Shown: positions 30,714 to 38,089 of the stretch, piece after piece
Layout: each line of letters opens with the position of its first letter
Position numbering within the stretch: position 1 is the stretch's first letter
Source: GCA-002708315 sp963676635
GTDB taxonomy: Bacteria > Bacteroidota > Bacteroidia > Bacteroidales > F082
Direction of reading: 5' to 3'
DNA: 64,000 nt
Assembly (NCBI GenBank): GCA_963676635.1
Contig: OY781105.1
Location: 4,197,036 to 4,261,035 of the forward strand
Notes under the pieces: model-generated
The model's database searches: none
Told to the model about the DNA's origin: nothing
What the model saw: only the letters and a program-made list of their open reading frames with translations
Translations under genes and position numbers: made by a program

Positions 30714-31127
30714 TCAGGATTTTCCTGATTTAAGGATTTCCTGATTACTTTGTTTGGTGTATTTGGGGTTGTATATTTTTTTAAACTGTAAACTTTTGCC
30801 ACCAAAATTGATTAGCAAGCCAATAGGCTTATCGTAGGCCACAACATAGTTTTTAGCTTGCGTCAGGTGCACATCTTCTAAGTTGATGAGTGCTTTTAGT
30901 TCGACAATTACCAAATCTTCCACCACAAAATCAGCGCGTCTTGTGCCTACTTCAATATCTTCATAGTAAATGGCATGTTCTTGTTCTCTGGCAAAAGAAA
31001 TACCTGCATGCTCCAATTCAATAGCCAAACATCTCTGGTAAATGACTTCCTGAAATCCATTGCCCAGAGTATTATGCACTTTCATTGCACAACCATTTAT
31101 TTTGTATGTCAGTTCATCTAAGGTCAT
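30714..31127 (-). CDS. GxxExxY family protein, copy 1
   Basis: The protein (137 residues from ATG 31127) begins MTLDELTYKINGCAMKVHN and carries the signature GFQEVIY that names the family. A segment RRADFVVEDLVIVELKA follows, which resembles the D...ExK core of PD-(D/E)XK nuclease folds. The biochemical role of the family is not established; members are common next to restriction systems and mobile DNA. It is identical in sequence to the protein of the next copy upstream. Its stop lies 22 bp before the hsdM start. A TTG at 31133 is an alternative start. Confidence 0.9.
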   Translation of the reverse strand: MTLDELTYKINGCAMKVHNTLGNGFQEVIYQRCLAIELEHAGISFAREQEHAIYYEDIEVGTRRADFVVEDLVIVELKALINLEDVHLTQAKNYVVAYDKPIGLLINFGGKSLQFKKIYNPKYTKQSNQEILKSGKS

Positions 31128-31244
31128 AAACAATTATTTTTTTCCATCCTGTTAATATAAAATCTTGTACATCTTACTATCCTGTACACTATTATTTTTT
31201 CAAATCCTGTTCATCCTGTCATCCTGTATTCTTTTTTGTCTGAA

Positions 31245-31658
31245 TCAGGATTTTCCTGATTTAAGGATTTCCTGATTACTTTGTTTGGTGTATTTGGGGT
31301 TGTATATTTTTTTAAACTGTAAACTTTTGCCACCAAAATTGATTAGCAAGCCAATAGGCTTATCGTAGGCCACAACATAGTTTTTAGCTTGCGTCAGGTG
31401 CACATCTTCTAAGTTGATGAGTGCTTTTAGTTCGACAATTACCAAATCTTCCACCACAAAATCAGCGCGTCTTGTGCCTACTTCAATATCTTCATAGTAA
31501 ATGGCATGTTCTTGTTCTCTGGCAAAAGAAATACCTGCATGCTCCAATTCAATAGCCAAACATCTCTGGTAAATGACTTCCTGAAATCCATTGCCCAGGG
31601 TATTATGTACTTTCATTGCACAACCATTTATTTTGTATGTCAGTTCATCTAAGGTCAT
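31245..31658 (-). CDS. GxxExxY family protein, copy 2
   Basis: The 137-residue product is identical to that of copy 1. The two genes differ at only two silent positions near their 5' ends (CCCAGGGTATTATGTAC here against CCCAGAGTATTATGCAC). It keeps the GFQEVIY signature and the ADFVVEDLVIVELKA nuclease-like core. The unit probably arose by unequal crossing-over between the CATCCTGT words that flank it. Confidence 0.9.
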   Translation of the reverse strand: MTLDELTYKINGCAMKVHNTLGNGFQEVIYQRCLAIELEHAGISFAREQEHAIYYEDIEVGTRRADFVVEDLVIVELKALINLEDVHLTQAKNYVVAYDKPIGLLINFGGKSLQFKKIYNPKYTKQSNQEILKSGKS

Positions 31659-31784
31659 AAACAATTATTTTTTTCCATCCTGTTAATATAAAATCTTGTA
31701 CATCTTACTATCCTGTACACTATTATTTTTTCAAATCCTGTTCATCTTGTCATCCTGTAAATCCTGATTCAGACAATTTTTTCA

Positions 31785-31915
31785 TTAACCCCCACTGAGC
31801 GTAGTTTCATCCGCCGTGGAGGCGGATACGTGCAACTACGCTCGCCTATCAGAATAGTTATTATGCAGAATTTTATTTACAGTATTTGGATGTAGTTTCA
31901 TTCAATAAAACAAGC
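31785..31915. repeat. Nested-hairpin repeat (copy 4)
   Basis: Outer arms GAGCGTAGTT (31797-31806) and AACTACGCTC (31833-31842) enclose inner TCCGCCGTGGAGGCGGA (31810-31826). The tail CGCCTATCAGAATAGTTATTATGCAGAAT lacks the A-run seen in the other copies. Confidence 0.85.
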
Positions 31916-31998
31916 AAATCCCTTAATAAGTGCATAGAATACGGGGACGCTGGGTTTTGCAAACCGCTCAGATTACTATTTATTGTGCACTGGCTTTT

Positions 31999-32484
31999 TT
32001 ACCAATTCAACTTTCCTTTCTTCCAAAATATGAATGCCATAATATTCATTAACACACATAATCCAATGATTACGAAACCAAGCTGTTTTTGAAATCCGTT
32101 TCTAACAAAGTATGCTTGTTCTTCCTTGTCTATAAATTGTATATACCTATTTAGTCCACTATTTTTAGTGTCTGATGTTTCGTAATAGTATACATCAATT
32201 TTGTCACCAACATTTAAGTCGTCTATCCTTTTATCTGTTGGTTCACTATTTGGTTCATAGATTTCAAAAAGATAAGGATAAGTGTCTACTTTTAAATATC
32301 TATAATCACCTTTATTTCGAATTGGAAAATTTTGAAATTTCTTTTCTAAATACTCAATTGTTCCGGTTGATTTGTCATATTCTGATTTCTCTTTGGAATT
32401 ATTTACAATCACAAATATTCCAAGTCCAAGTACTATAATTGAAGTAAAAATTACTCCACGAACACTTATTATTATTGGTATCAT
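31999..32484 (-). CDS. Small membrane protein with two transmembrane helices, DUF3592-like
   Basis: The 161-residue protein has a transmembrane helix at about residues 10-28 (VIFTSIIVLGLGIFVIV), a soluble middle (TGTIEYLEKKF..., VGDKIDVYYYETSDT) and a second helix near the C-terminus (LGFVIIGLCVLMNIMAFIFW). The order and the VGDKIDVYY strand resemble DUF3592 proteins, whose function is unknown. No partner gene is evident; it sits in the accessory island between repeats and a broken nuclease gene. Confidence 0.75.
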   Translation of the reverse strand: MIPIIISVRGVIFTSIIVLGLGIFVIVNNSKEKSEYDKSTGTIEYLEKKFQNFPIRNKGDYRYLKVDTYPYLFEIYEPNSEPTDKRIDDLNVGDKIDVYYYETSDTKNSGLNRYIQFIDKEEQAYFVRNGFQKQLGFVIIGLCVLMNIMAFIFWKKGKLNW

Positions 32485-32592
32485 ATTTCTCTTTTTCTAG
32501 CTTTTGCACAACGGTTTGGCAATTCGTAGTGCGGGATTTATAGGTGCTTTACTTTTTTTTTACTACAAAATTTATATACTTTGATAATCTCT

Positions 32593-33636
32593 CTATTTAT
32601 CAATATCACCTGCATTACGTAAAGCTATTGTTAGCATTTGTTTTAATTCTTTTGATGTTGGAACTTTTCCTTTGAGTTTCTCTGGTATTCTATGTGTCAA
32701 TTTATATTCTGATACTCCAATTGGTTTATTACTGGTTCTCAAAGCGTATTCGACTTCAAGGTTATCTTTTACAGGACACAAGATTATTCCGATTGAGGGA
32801 TTGTCATCAACTTGCTTTTCCTGTTCGTCAAGAAGTTCGAGGTAGAAATTCATTTTGCCGGCAAATTCAGGTTCAAATTCAACCGTTTTTAATTCAATGG
32901 CAATTAAGCATTTCAATATACGGTGATAGAATAACAAATCAATAAAATACTCCTTTTGATTAAGCTTTAATCTATATTGATTTCCAATAAGACTAAATCC
33001 GTAACCGAGTTCTAAAAGCAGGTCTCTTATATTTTCAATAAGTTTATTTTCTAATTCTTTTTCTAAAACAGGTTTTGTAATTCCGAGAGAATCAAGATTG
33101 TATTCACTCTTTAGGGCTTCGTTAGCTTGTTATGAAAGATGTACAGGAAGAGCTTTATCAAAATTGCTTGTTTTTTCGTTTGTCAACTGATGTTGATAAG
33201 CAATTGCTTTAATCTGATTAAGTAACACTGCTCTACTCCAGCCTAATTGGTCGGTTGCTTGTAAATAATACTTCCGTTCTTTATTGTCTTTCAGTTGTTG
33301 AATAATAAGCATATTCTGTCCCCATGGAATTTTCATTGCCCTCTCTAAAAGTTCAGGCTCATTTTTATATTCCAGATAAAACTGTCTCATTCTCCATAAA
33401 TTCTGAGGTGAATATCCTTTAGCTCCATCCATTTGTTTATTTATGTCTTTCGACAAAGTGTTAACAATAGATTGTCACCACTTATTCTTATCCTGATTTT
33501 CTACGATTATTCTGCCAATTTCAAAATTATGTCCTATATGATACTTATTCAAAGACTTGAAAGCTTGGTATCTTGCTGAGTTAATCGTGTCGATTATTTC
33601 ACTAAAAAAATTGTTGTATGCTGATAATTTATTCAT
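32593..33636 (-). pseudogene. DUF1016/PDDEXK nuclease (YhcG-like) gene with two in-frame nonsense codons
   Basis: From ATG 33636 a single frame of 348 codons encodes a full-length DUF1016 protein: MNKLSAYNNFFSEIIDTINS, then W followed by TGA (33475-33477), then QSIVNTLSKDINKQMDG, GYSPQNLWRMRQFYLEY and FDKALPVHLS, then TAA (33130-33132), then QANEALKSEYNLDSLGITKP, LGYGFSLIGNQYRL and FIDLLFYHRILKCLIAIELK. The last part is the PD-(D/E)XK core. Family sequence resumes immediately after both stops, so each is a point nonsense mutation (GGA to TGA and GAA to TAA are likely). Relatives occur with restriction systems and mobile elements. It is very probably inactive unless the stops are suppressed. 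Confidence 0.9.
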
Positions 33637-33653
33637 GTTCAAATTTATTCAAA

Positions 33654-33712
33654 ATCTCTCACAATTGTGATAGAGATTTAAAATTCAATTCTCTCACAGC
33701 TGCGATAGAATT
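33654..33712. promoter_or_regulatory. Two related palindromes upstream of the DUF1016 gene
   Basis: ATCTCTCACAATTGTGATAGAG (33654-33675) and CTCTCACAGCTGCGATAGAA (33691-33710) are near-palindromes with the shared pattern CTCTCaCA..TGxGATAGA. Their centres are about 34 bp apart and they lie 18-76 bp before the ATG. They could be operators or the recognition sites of the adjacent nuclease. Only the sequence symmetry is seen. Confidence 0.5.
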
Positions 33713-34047
33713 GGGATCTAGCCTTTTTAAATAAATGCTAATGGTCACTTGTAAGTTGTCGTTGCGGATTTCGGAGCTCGTTCCTGTCCGGCAGTACGGA
33801 ACGATGTTGCGAGAATCCAGTGTACGACACACCACTGACCCCGTAATGCAATTTACAATTTTTTAGCGTTTCGTGCTTTATTTTTTCAGTCAATGCGGTG
33901 GGTAAAGCAGGCTCTTATACAGGTTTTGGTTGAGTGTTGGCTTGTGCGACCTGTAAATGTGCCTGATTGTGCTTAGGATTAAAATCCCGGATATTTTTCC
34001 CACCACTCATCATTTGTATTGAAAGAGTCTCCTTTAAACTTAACATA
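33713..34047. other. Intergenic stretch without recognised gene
   Basis: The stretch contains a 7-bp hairpin (TCGTTCC...GGAACGA around 33779-33806). On the minus strand an open segment reads KNIRDFNPKHNQAHLQVAQA. It looks like leftover sequence interrupted by the IS110 element to its right, but no family was recognised. Confidence 0.4.
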
Positions 34048-34069
34048 TAGGCCGTATGTTTGTAAAATA

Positions 34070-34138
34070 ATAAGCTTCTACACATTTTAGTTAATTTTAT
34101 AGTGACAAACAATTAATAACTAAAATATAGAAGCTTAT
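34070..34138 (+). promoter_or_regulatory. Inverted repeat across the transposase leader and start codon
   Basis: ATAAGCTTCTACACATTTTAG with TTA (34070-34093) pairs with TAACTAAAATATAGAAGCTTAT with few mismatches (34117-34138). The 3' arm ends on the AT of the ATG at 34137. In RNA the hairpin would bury the start codon. The second IS copy has the same sequence. Confidence 0.6.
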
Positions 34139-35213
34139 GAATGCCAAAGTTAACAAAATTAGTTTTGCCGGAACAAACATTTATATTGGAATAGATGTTC
34201 ATTTAAAGAGTTGGAAAGTAACAATTATGGTTGATAATATTACTTATAAATCATTTTCAATGGATCCTGATGTTCAGATATTAGTTAAACATCTTGAACA
34301 AAACTTTCCTGAAGGTAATTATTTCTCAGCATACGAGGCAGGGTTTAGCGGATTCCATTTACATAGGGAACTAATTCTCTGTGGTATAAACAATATAGTA
34401 GTAAACCCAGCAGATATTCCAACAACTGATAAAGAAAACAGACAAAAGGAAGATAAACGAGACAGTAGAAAGATAGCTCGCTCATTACGAAATGGAGAAC
34501 TCATAGGTATCTATATTCCTGATCGTGAAATCGAAGAGTTGCGAGGATTGGTCAGATATAGAAAACGATTAGTTGAGGACATATCCAGACAAAAAATTAG
34601 AATAAAATCTTTTTTACGTTATCATGGTATTAAGATACCCAACGAGCATAGGTCAGGATCACAGCACTGGTCGGCTAGATTTACAAATTGGTTGAATAAC
34701 ATAGAAATGAGTACTGCTTATGGTTCTGAAGTTATTTCATATTCTGTTAAAACTGTAAGTTTTTTACGCAAACAGTTATTGGATGTAAACAAGTTGTTGA
34801 AAGAGGTAGCACAACAAGAACCCTATGCAAATCAGATGTCTCTTCTGCGAAGTATACCAGGAGTAGGTCTTGTAGTTGCATTTACACTTTTAACAGAAAT
34901 TGTAGATATAAACAGGTTTAAAAATCTTGATAGATTATGTTCTTTTGTGGGATTAATTCCAACAACAAACTCAAGTGGAGAAAGAGAAAAAACTGGCAAC
35001 ATAACATACAGAAGCAACCAATCATTACGAGGAGTTTTGTTTGAAAGCGCATGGATAGCAATTAGGTATGATCCTGTATTGGCAAGTACATACCATAAGT
35101 TGTGTAAGAGAATGAACGGTAACAAAGCCATAGTAAAAATAACAAAGAAACTGCTTAGTAGAATACGATTCGTTTTAAAGAATCAACAAGAATATAAAGT
35201 GCTTATGAATTAA
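34137..35213 (+). CDS. IS110-family transposase (DEDD type), intact copy
   Basis: The 358-residue protein has the N-terminal DEDD RuvC-like domain: Asp20 in YIGIDVHLKSW, Glu67 in AYEAGFSG and Asp109 in KRDSRKIARSL. A coiled middle follows, then the Transposase_20 domain (SIPGVGLVVAFTLLTEI, LCSFVGLIPTTNSSGEREKT, LRGVLFESAWIA) bearing the catalytic serine region. In this family the enzyme recombines donor and target guided by an element-encoded bridge RNA. All motifs are present, so it should be active, unlike the second copy. Confidence 0.95.
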   Translation: MNAKVNKISFAGTNIYIGIDVHLKSWKVTIMVDNITYKSFSMDPDVQILVKHLEQNFPEGNYFSAYEAGFSGFHLHRELILCGINNIVVNPADIPTTDKENRQKEDKRDSRKIARSLRNGELIGIYIPDREIEELRGLVRYRKRLVEDISRQKIRIKSFLRYHGIKIPNEHRSGSQHWSARFTNWLNNIEMSTAYGSEVISYSVKTVSFLRKQLLDVNKLLKEVAQQEPYANQMSLLRSIPGVGLVVAFTLLTEIVDINRFKNLDRLCSFVGLIPTTNSSGEREKTGNITYRSNQSLRGVLFESAWIAIRYDPVLASTYHKLCKRMNGNKAIVKITKKLLSRIRFVLKNQQEYKVLMN

Positions 35214-35454
35214 TAAAAATCATCAATAATGACTTATCAGTTAAAAGACAGTTACCCAAACCTTGCGATATCAATTGATATTCGTTTCCTTTAGGCTGCT
35301 GCTTTTATCAATAAATCTCTAAACAAGGCAATGCGGTGCTATTTATCAAGAAAGTATCCGTTTATAGAAGTGTGTTTTTATTGATGTTGGTTACTGATAA
35401 AAAAGAAAATTATGTGAAAAAAATGTGTGAAAGTTTGGAATACAACATAGAAGG
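35214..35454 (+). ncRNA. Candidate bridge RNA region at the 3' end of IS110 copy 1
   Basis: The 241 bp after the transposase stop are non-coding on the + strand and almost unchanged in the second IS copy. They contain short palindromes (GATATCAATTGATAT). IS1111-group elements encode their guide (bridge/seek) RNA in this position. The exact ends and loops were not determined. Confidence 0.5.
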
Positions 35455-36485
35455 TCTTGGGCTATTTGATTTACAATTTCATTGGCTTTGAGATTTCTTA
35501 TCCATTGTTCTGGAATTTTGTCAATACCGTTAATCAGTCCAAGGATATTGCCAGTTATTGAACCTGTGCTATCACTGTCTCCGCTGTGATTCACTGAAAA
35601 ACGGATTCCATTTTTAAAATCTCTTTCAAAAATCAGACTTGCGTACAATGAAATTGACAAAGCTTCTTCTGCAATCCATCCTTGACCTAATTCTTCAATT
35701 GTTTCGGCACTTATTTTATCGCTTTGTGATTTAGTTTTTTCGAATAAAATAATTGCCGCGTTTACTGCATTTTTAGTTTCTGAATTATTGTCCCAATTTT
35801 CGAGAATTTGGATTGCATTGTCAATTGATTTACGGAGTTCAATGCCAATTGCTAAATCAGAAATTATTGAAGCAAAGAAACCTGCACTTAAATATCCCGT
35901 TGGATGTCCATGCGTAATTGCGGAAAGTTCACAGGCAACTTTAAAAGCATTTTCATTTTCTCCCTCGAACATTAATCCGACCGGAGCAATTCTCATAATA
36001 GTTCCACAACCTTTGCTATCGTTTATTGGATTTTCAATTGTTCCGGCAATGCCACTACTCAAAGCAGAAATACAGGTATTCCCAGGAGCACGTCTGTTAT
36101 ACAATACTTTCTCTTTTATAAGCCATCCTTTCTCCACGTCGTATTTTCCATCCTTAATGTTGTCAATGTTTACACCAATATTTTGAGTATGCAACCAACG
36201 TAAATAAGAATGATGGGCAATTGCATTCAGTGCACCTCCAATTCCTTTCAGCATTGCCCGATGATAAGCACGTAGCAGGGCTTCCGCGGTAAATAGTGTC
36301 ATTTGGGTGTCATCTGTAAATTCTCCGGTATTGTTCTCAAATTCTACAAAGTCTAATATTCCATTTTTTCCAAATTTTGCTTTTATTTGAGATAGACTGA
36401 GAAATTCAATTGGTGCGCCTAAAGCATCTCCAACAGCACCACCAATTAAACAACCGATGTAGTGCGAAAAATCTATTTTTTCCAT
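35391..36485 (-). CDS. ADP-ribosylglycohydrolase family protein, C-terminus replaced by IS sequence
   Basis: The 364-residue protein shows the DraG/ARH family motifs: GGAVGDALGAPIEF near the start, the metal-binding GEFTDDTQMTL at about residue 55, SSGIAGT and HGHPTGYLSAG in the middle, and NHSGDSDSTGSITGN near residue 305 with the second metal-binding Asp cluster. It removes ADP-ribose from modified proteins or nucleotides. The family sequence ends normally near GIDKIPEQWIRNLKANEIVN. The last 21 codons (CIPNFHTFFSHNFLFYQ) lie inside the IS110 right end (to 35454), so the element has replaced the native stop. Only a few residues appear lost, so activity may survive. Confidence 0.92.
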   Translation of the reverse strand: MEKIDFSHYIGCLIGGAVGDALGAPIEFLSLSQIKAKFGKNGILDFVEFENNTGEFTDDTQMTLFTAEALLRAYHRAMLKGIGGALNAIAHHSYLRWLHTQNIGVNIDNIKDGKYDVEKGWLIKEKVLYNRRAPGNTCISALSSGIAGTIENPINDSKGCGTIMRIAPVGLMFEGENENAFKVACELSAITHGHPTGYLSAGFFASIISDLAIGIELRKSIDNAIQILENWDNNSETKNAVNAAIILFEKTKSQSDKISAETIEELGQGWIAEEALSISLYASLIFERDFKNGIRFSVNHSGDSDSTGSITGNILGLINGIDKIPEQWIRNLKANEIVNQIAQDLLCCIPNFHTFFSHNFLFYQ

Positions 36486-36487
36486 GC

Positions 36488-36718
36488 CTATTGTTTTAAT
36501 TCAATTAATTCATCTTTTCGTTCAAGGATTGCGGCTTATGTTATTGAAACAATCTCCTCTATTTCAGGCCAGAATTTATTTATTGCATGATAAATTTCGT
36601 TATCATCTTTTTCATTCATTTCTTCCAAGTCAAACTTCCATTTTCGGTGAAAATGAACTAACCATTTATTACCAGATGGTGTTTTGCTTTTTGGAAGCGA
36701 AATCAAGCTTTTATTCAA
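36488..36718 (-). pseudogene. Short unrecognised gene fragment with an internal stop
   Basis: The frame from a TTG at 36718 reads LNKSLISLPKSKTPSGNKWL then VHFHRKWKFDLEEMNEKDD and KFWPEIEEIVSIT, stops at TAA (36536-36538), and continues in frame with AAILERKDELIELKQ to a TAG at 36488, two bp before the ADP-ribosylglycohydrolase ATG. The codons upstream of 36718 are open for about 25 codons but offer no ATG. The tight spacing to the next gene suggests an old operon partner that has lost its start and gained a nonsense codon. The family was not recognised. Confidence 0.4.
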
Positions 36719-36824
36719 TATTTGTTTTACAATATTATCATTCTCTGTCTGACTACCTTCTGCAATTACAGTCTTAAAATTAATAAATTTTGTCTAATCT
36801 TAGACTGTCTTATTTTTTGGGGAT

Positions 36825-37000
36825 ACTACAGGTGTAGATTGATTGCGAAAGATTGAATGTAAGGTACGAGAGCTAAAATGAGATAAACCCACTGAGCGTA
36901 GTTTGCAACTACGCTCGCCTATCAAAAAAACAATAATAACAGTTACTATGCAGAACTATATTTACAATATCTGGGTATAGTTGCAATCTGCACTCACTTC
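36825..37000. repeat. Nested-hairpin repeat (copy 5), lacking the inner palindrome
   Basis: The left flank matches that of the copy at 29.88 kb (ATTGAATGTAAGGTACGAGA). Outer arms GAGCGTAGTT (36894-36903) and AACTACGCTC (36907-36916) are separated by only TGC. The tail CGCCTATCAAAAAAACAATA and TTTACAATATCTGGG is intact. This is the precise 'empty' form of the copies at 27.5, 29.9 and 31.8 kb. Confidence 0.88.
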
Positions 37001-37194
37001 TGTTTCACTTCATCCACAGCTCCGCCCCCTCAGTCACACGCAACTTGTACAACATCCTGCTACACAACCCTATACCAAAACTAAAAAAAGCAATAAATTA
37101 CCTCAATTACTACTCAAAATATGTGTAATAGTATCTTAGCAAGTCCAGTTTTTTTAGTTTCAATAATTAACAAGCCTCAAATATATAAAAAAAA

Positions 37195-37450
37195 TTTATA
37201 TGAATGGTGAATGGAGGGACAAGGGAACCGCCTGAGGCGGTCAGGCAGGGACAAAGGGACAAGGTGACAAAGAGACAAGGTGACAAAGGGAACCGCCTGA
37301 GGCGGTCAGGCAGTGACAAGGTGAAAAATATGCGCAGCTCACCATCCGCCGGTGGGCGGACACGGCTCACTATTCATCCGACTGAGTCGGACACGGCCAC
37401 CATTCACCACTCACCACACAACATGGCAGGGGAGAGGGATGGAGTTTGTG
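37195..37450. repeat. Modular palindrome-rich intergenic repeat
   Basis: Words GGACAAGGTGACAAAG and GAACCGCCTGAGGCGGTCAG (twice) are followed by CATCCGCCGGTGGGCGGACA and CATCCGACTGAGTCGGACAC, each a short GC palindrome between stretches like CGGCTCACTATTCATC and CACCATTCACCACTC. The same modules recur at 39.4 and 63.1-63.4 kb. From 37000 to 37195 nothing was recognised. Confidence 0.75.
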
Positions 37451-37489
37451 TTGGTGGTGACTTGATTTATATTCGTCAGAGGTGTTAAA

Positions 37490-38045
37490 CCAAAAATGCT
37501 GTACTTAATACGTCAAAGATGCAATCTGAGATGCTATGCATTCGTGACCCCCTTAATAGTAAACAAGATGTGAGTCAAATGCTATGCATTCGCAAGCTCC
37601 TAAAATAATAGACAAGATGTGAGTCAAATGCTGTGCATTCGCGAACTCCTAAATAATAGACAAGATGTGAGTCAATCCAATTTACAGCAAATTTATCTAT
37701 GCTTTCAGGCATGATAAATTGATACTCAATGCGTCAGTGATACATTTTGAAATGCTTTTCAGTCACAATTTCAAAAAAATATAAAGTTTGTAATTCAAGT
37801 CGATTTATAGACATGAAATCTATGCTTTCAGGCATAGATAAGTTGTATACTTAATACGTCAAAGGTACCATCTAAGATGCTGTAATTGTGCACAAATATT
37901 ATTGTGAGTCCAACGCTATGCATAGTCAAATAATCTCTGCTTTCAGGCATAGCTAAACTTTTTTTTCAATACGTCAAAGAACAATTTTAAATCCTTTGGA
38001 TTTGCGAACTTCTCCCGCTACTACAGCCTCCATTCTAATACAAAT
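37490..38045. repeat. Periodic hairpin repeats, about 121-bp spacing, and 48-49-bp repeats
   Basis: The block TATGCTTTCAGGCAT (6-bp stem CTATGC/GCATAG in its best copy) followed about 20 bp later by TTAATACGTCAAAGG recurs near 37.70, 37.82 and 37.94 kb, roughly 121 bp apart. A related ACTTAATACGTCAAAGATGC is at 37.50 kb. At 37563, 37612 and 37660 the word ACAAGATGTGAGTCAA recurs with GCTATGCATTCGC. No coding frame was supported. Confidence 0.7.
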
Positions 38046-38089
38046 CCATACAAACAAGACTTAAAGTACGATTTAATCATCCAGGAGCG

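Larger units (their letters stand above)
30693..31753. repeat. Tandem duplication, 531-bp period, of a GxxExxY gene unit
   Basis: The stretch from CTGTATTCTTTTTTGTCTGA at 30693 repeats from 31224 with a 531-bp offset, and the second copy ends near 31753 in the same CATCCTGTAAATCC word. Each unit holds one whole GxxExxY gene and its flank. The units differ by only about three substitutions, so the duplication is recent or maintained by conversion. Confidence 0.93.
34048..35454 (+). mobile_element. IS110-family element, IS1111-like layout, copy 1 (1407 bp)
   Basis: The boundaries come from comparison with the second copy at 53010-54416: the two are collinear (offset 18962) from TAGGCCGTATG to ACATAGAAGG and unrelated outside. 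The transposase is preceded by only 89 bp and followed by 241 bp of conserved non-coding DNA. Imperfect subterminal inverted repeats are visible (ATGTTTGTA at 34056; its partner TACAACAT at 35441-35448). Long downstream non-coding sequence and subterminal repeats fit the IS1111 group. The right end overlaps the 3' end of the ADP-ribosylglycohydrolase gene. Confidence 0.9.

Noticed and set aside
32999..33140. Reassigned stop codons (alternative genetic code) to explain the interrupted frames
   Set aside because: All three stop codons terminate intact genes elsewhere in the window (for example TAA, TAG and TGA ends), so the interruptions are mutations.
33130..33456. Separate small proteins at 32593-32937 and 33130-33456
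   Set aside because: They are parts of one DUF1016 frame split by in-frame nonsense codons, so they are annotated together as a pseudogene.
36484..36777. 97-residue + strand frame
   Set aside because: It is the complement of the fragment ending just before the ADP-ribosylglycohydrolase gene, which reads better on the minus strand.
37204..37488. 94-residue frame (REPPEAVRQGQRDK...)
   Set aside because: It is a translation of dispersed palindromic repeats; the same peptide words arise at 63.3 kb from the same DNA.
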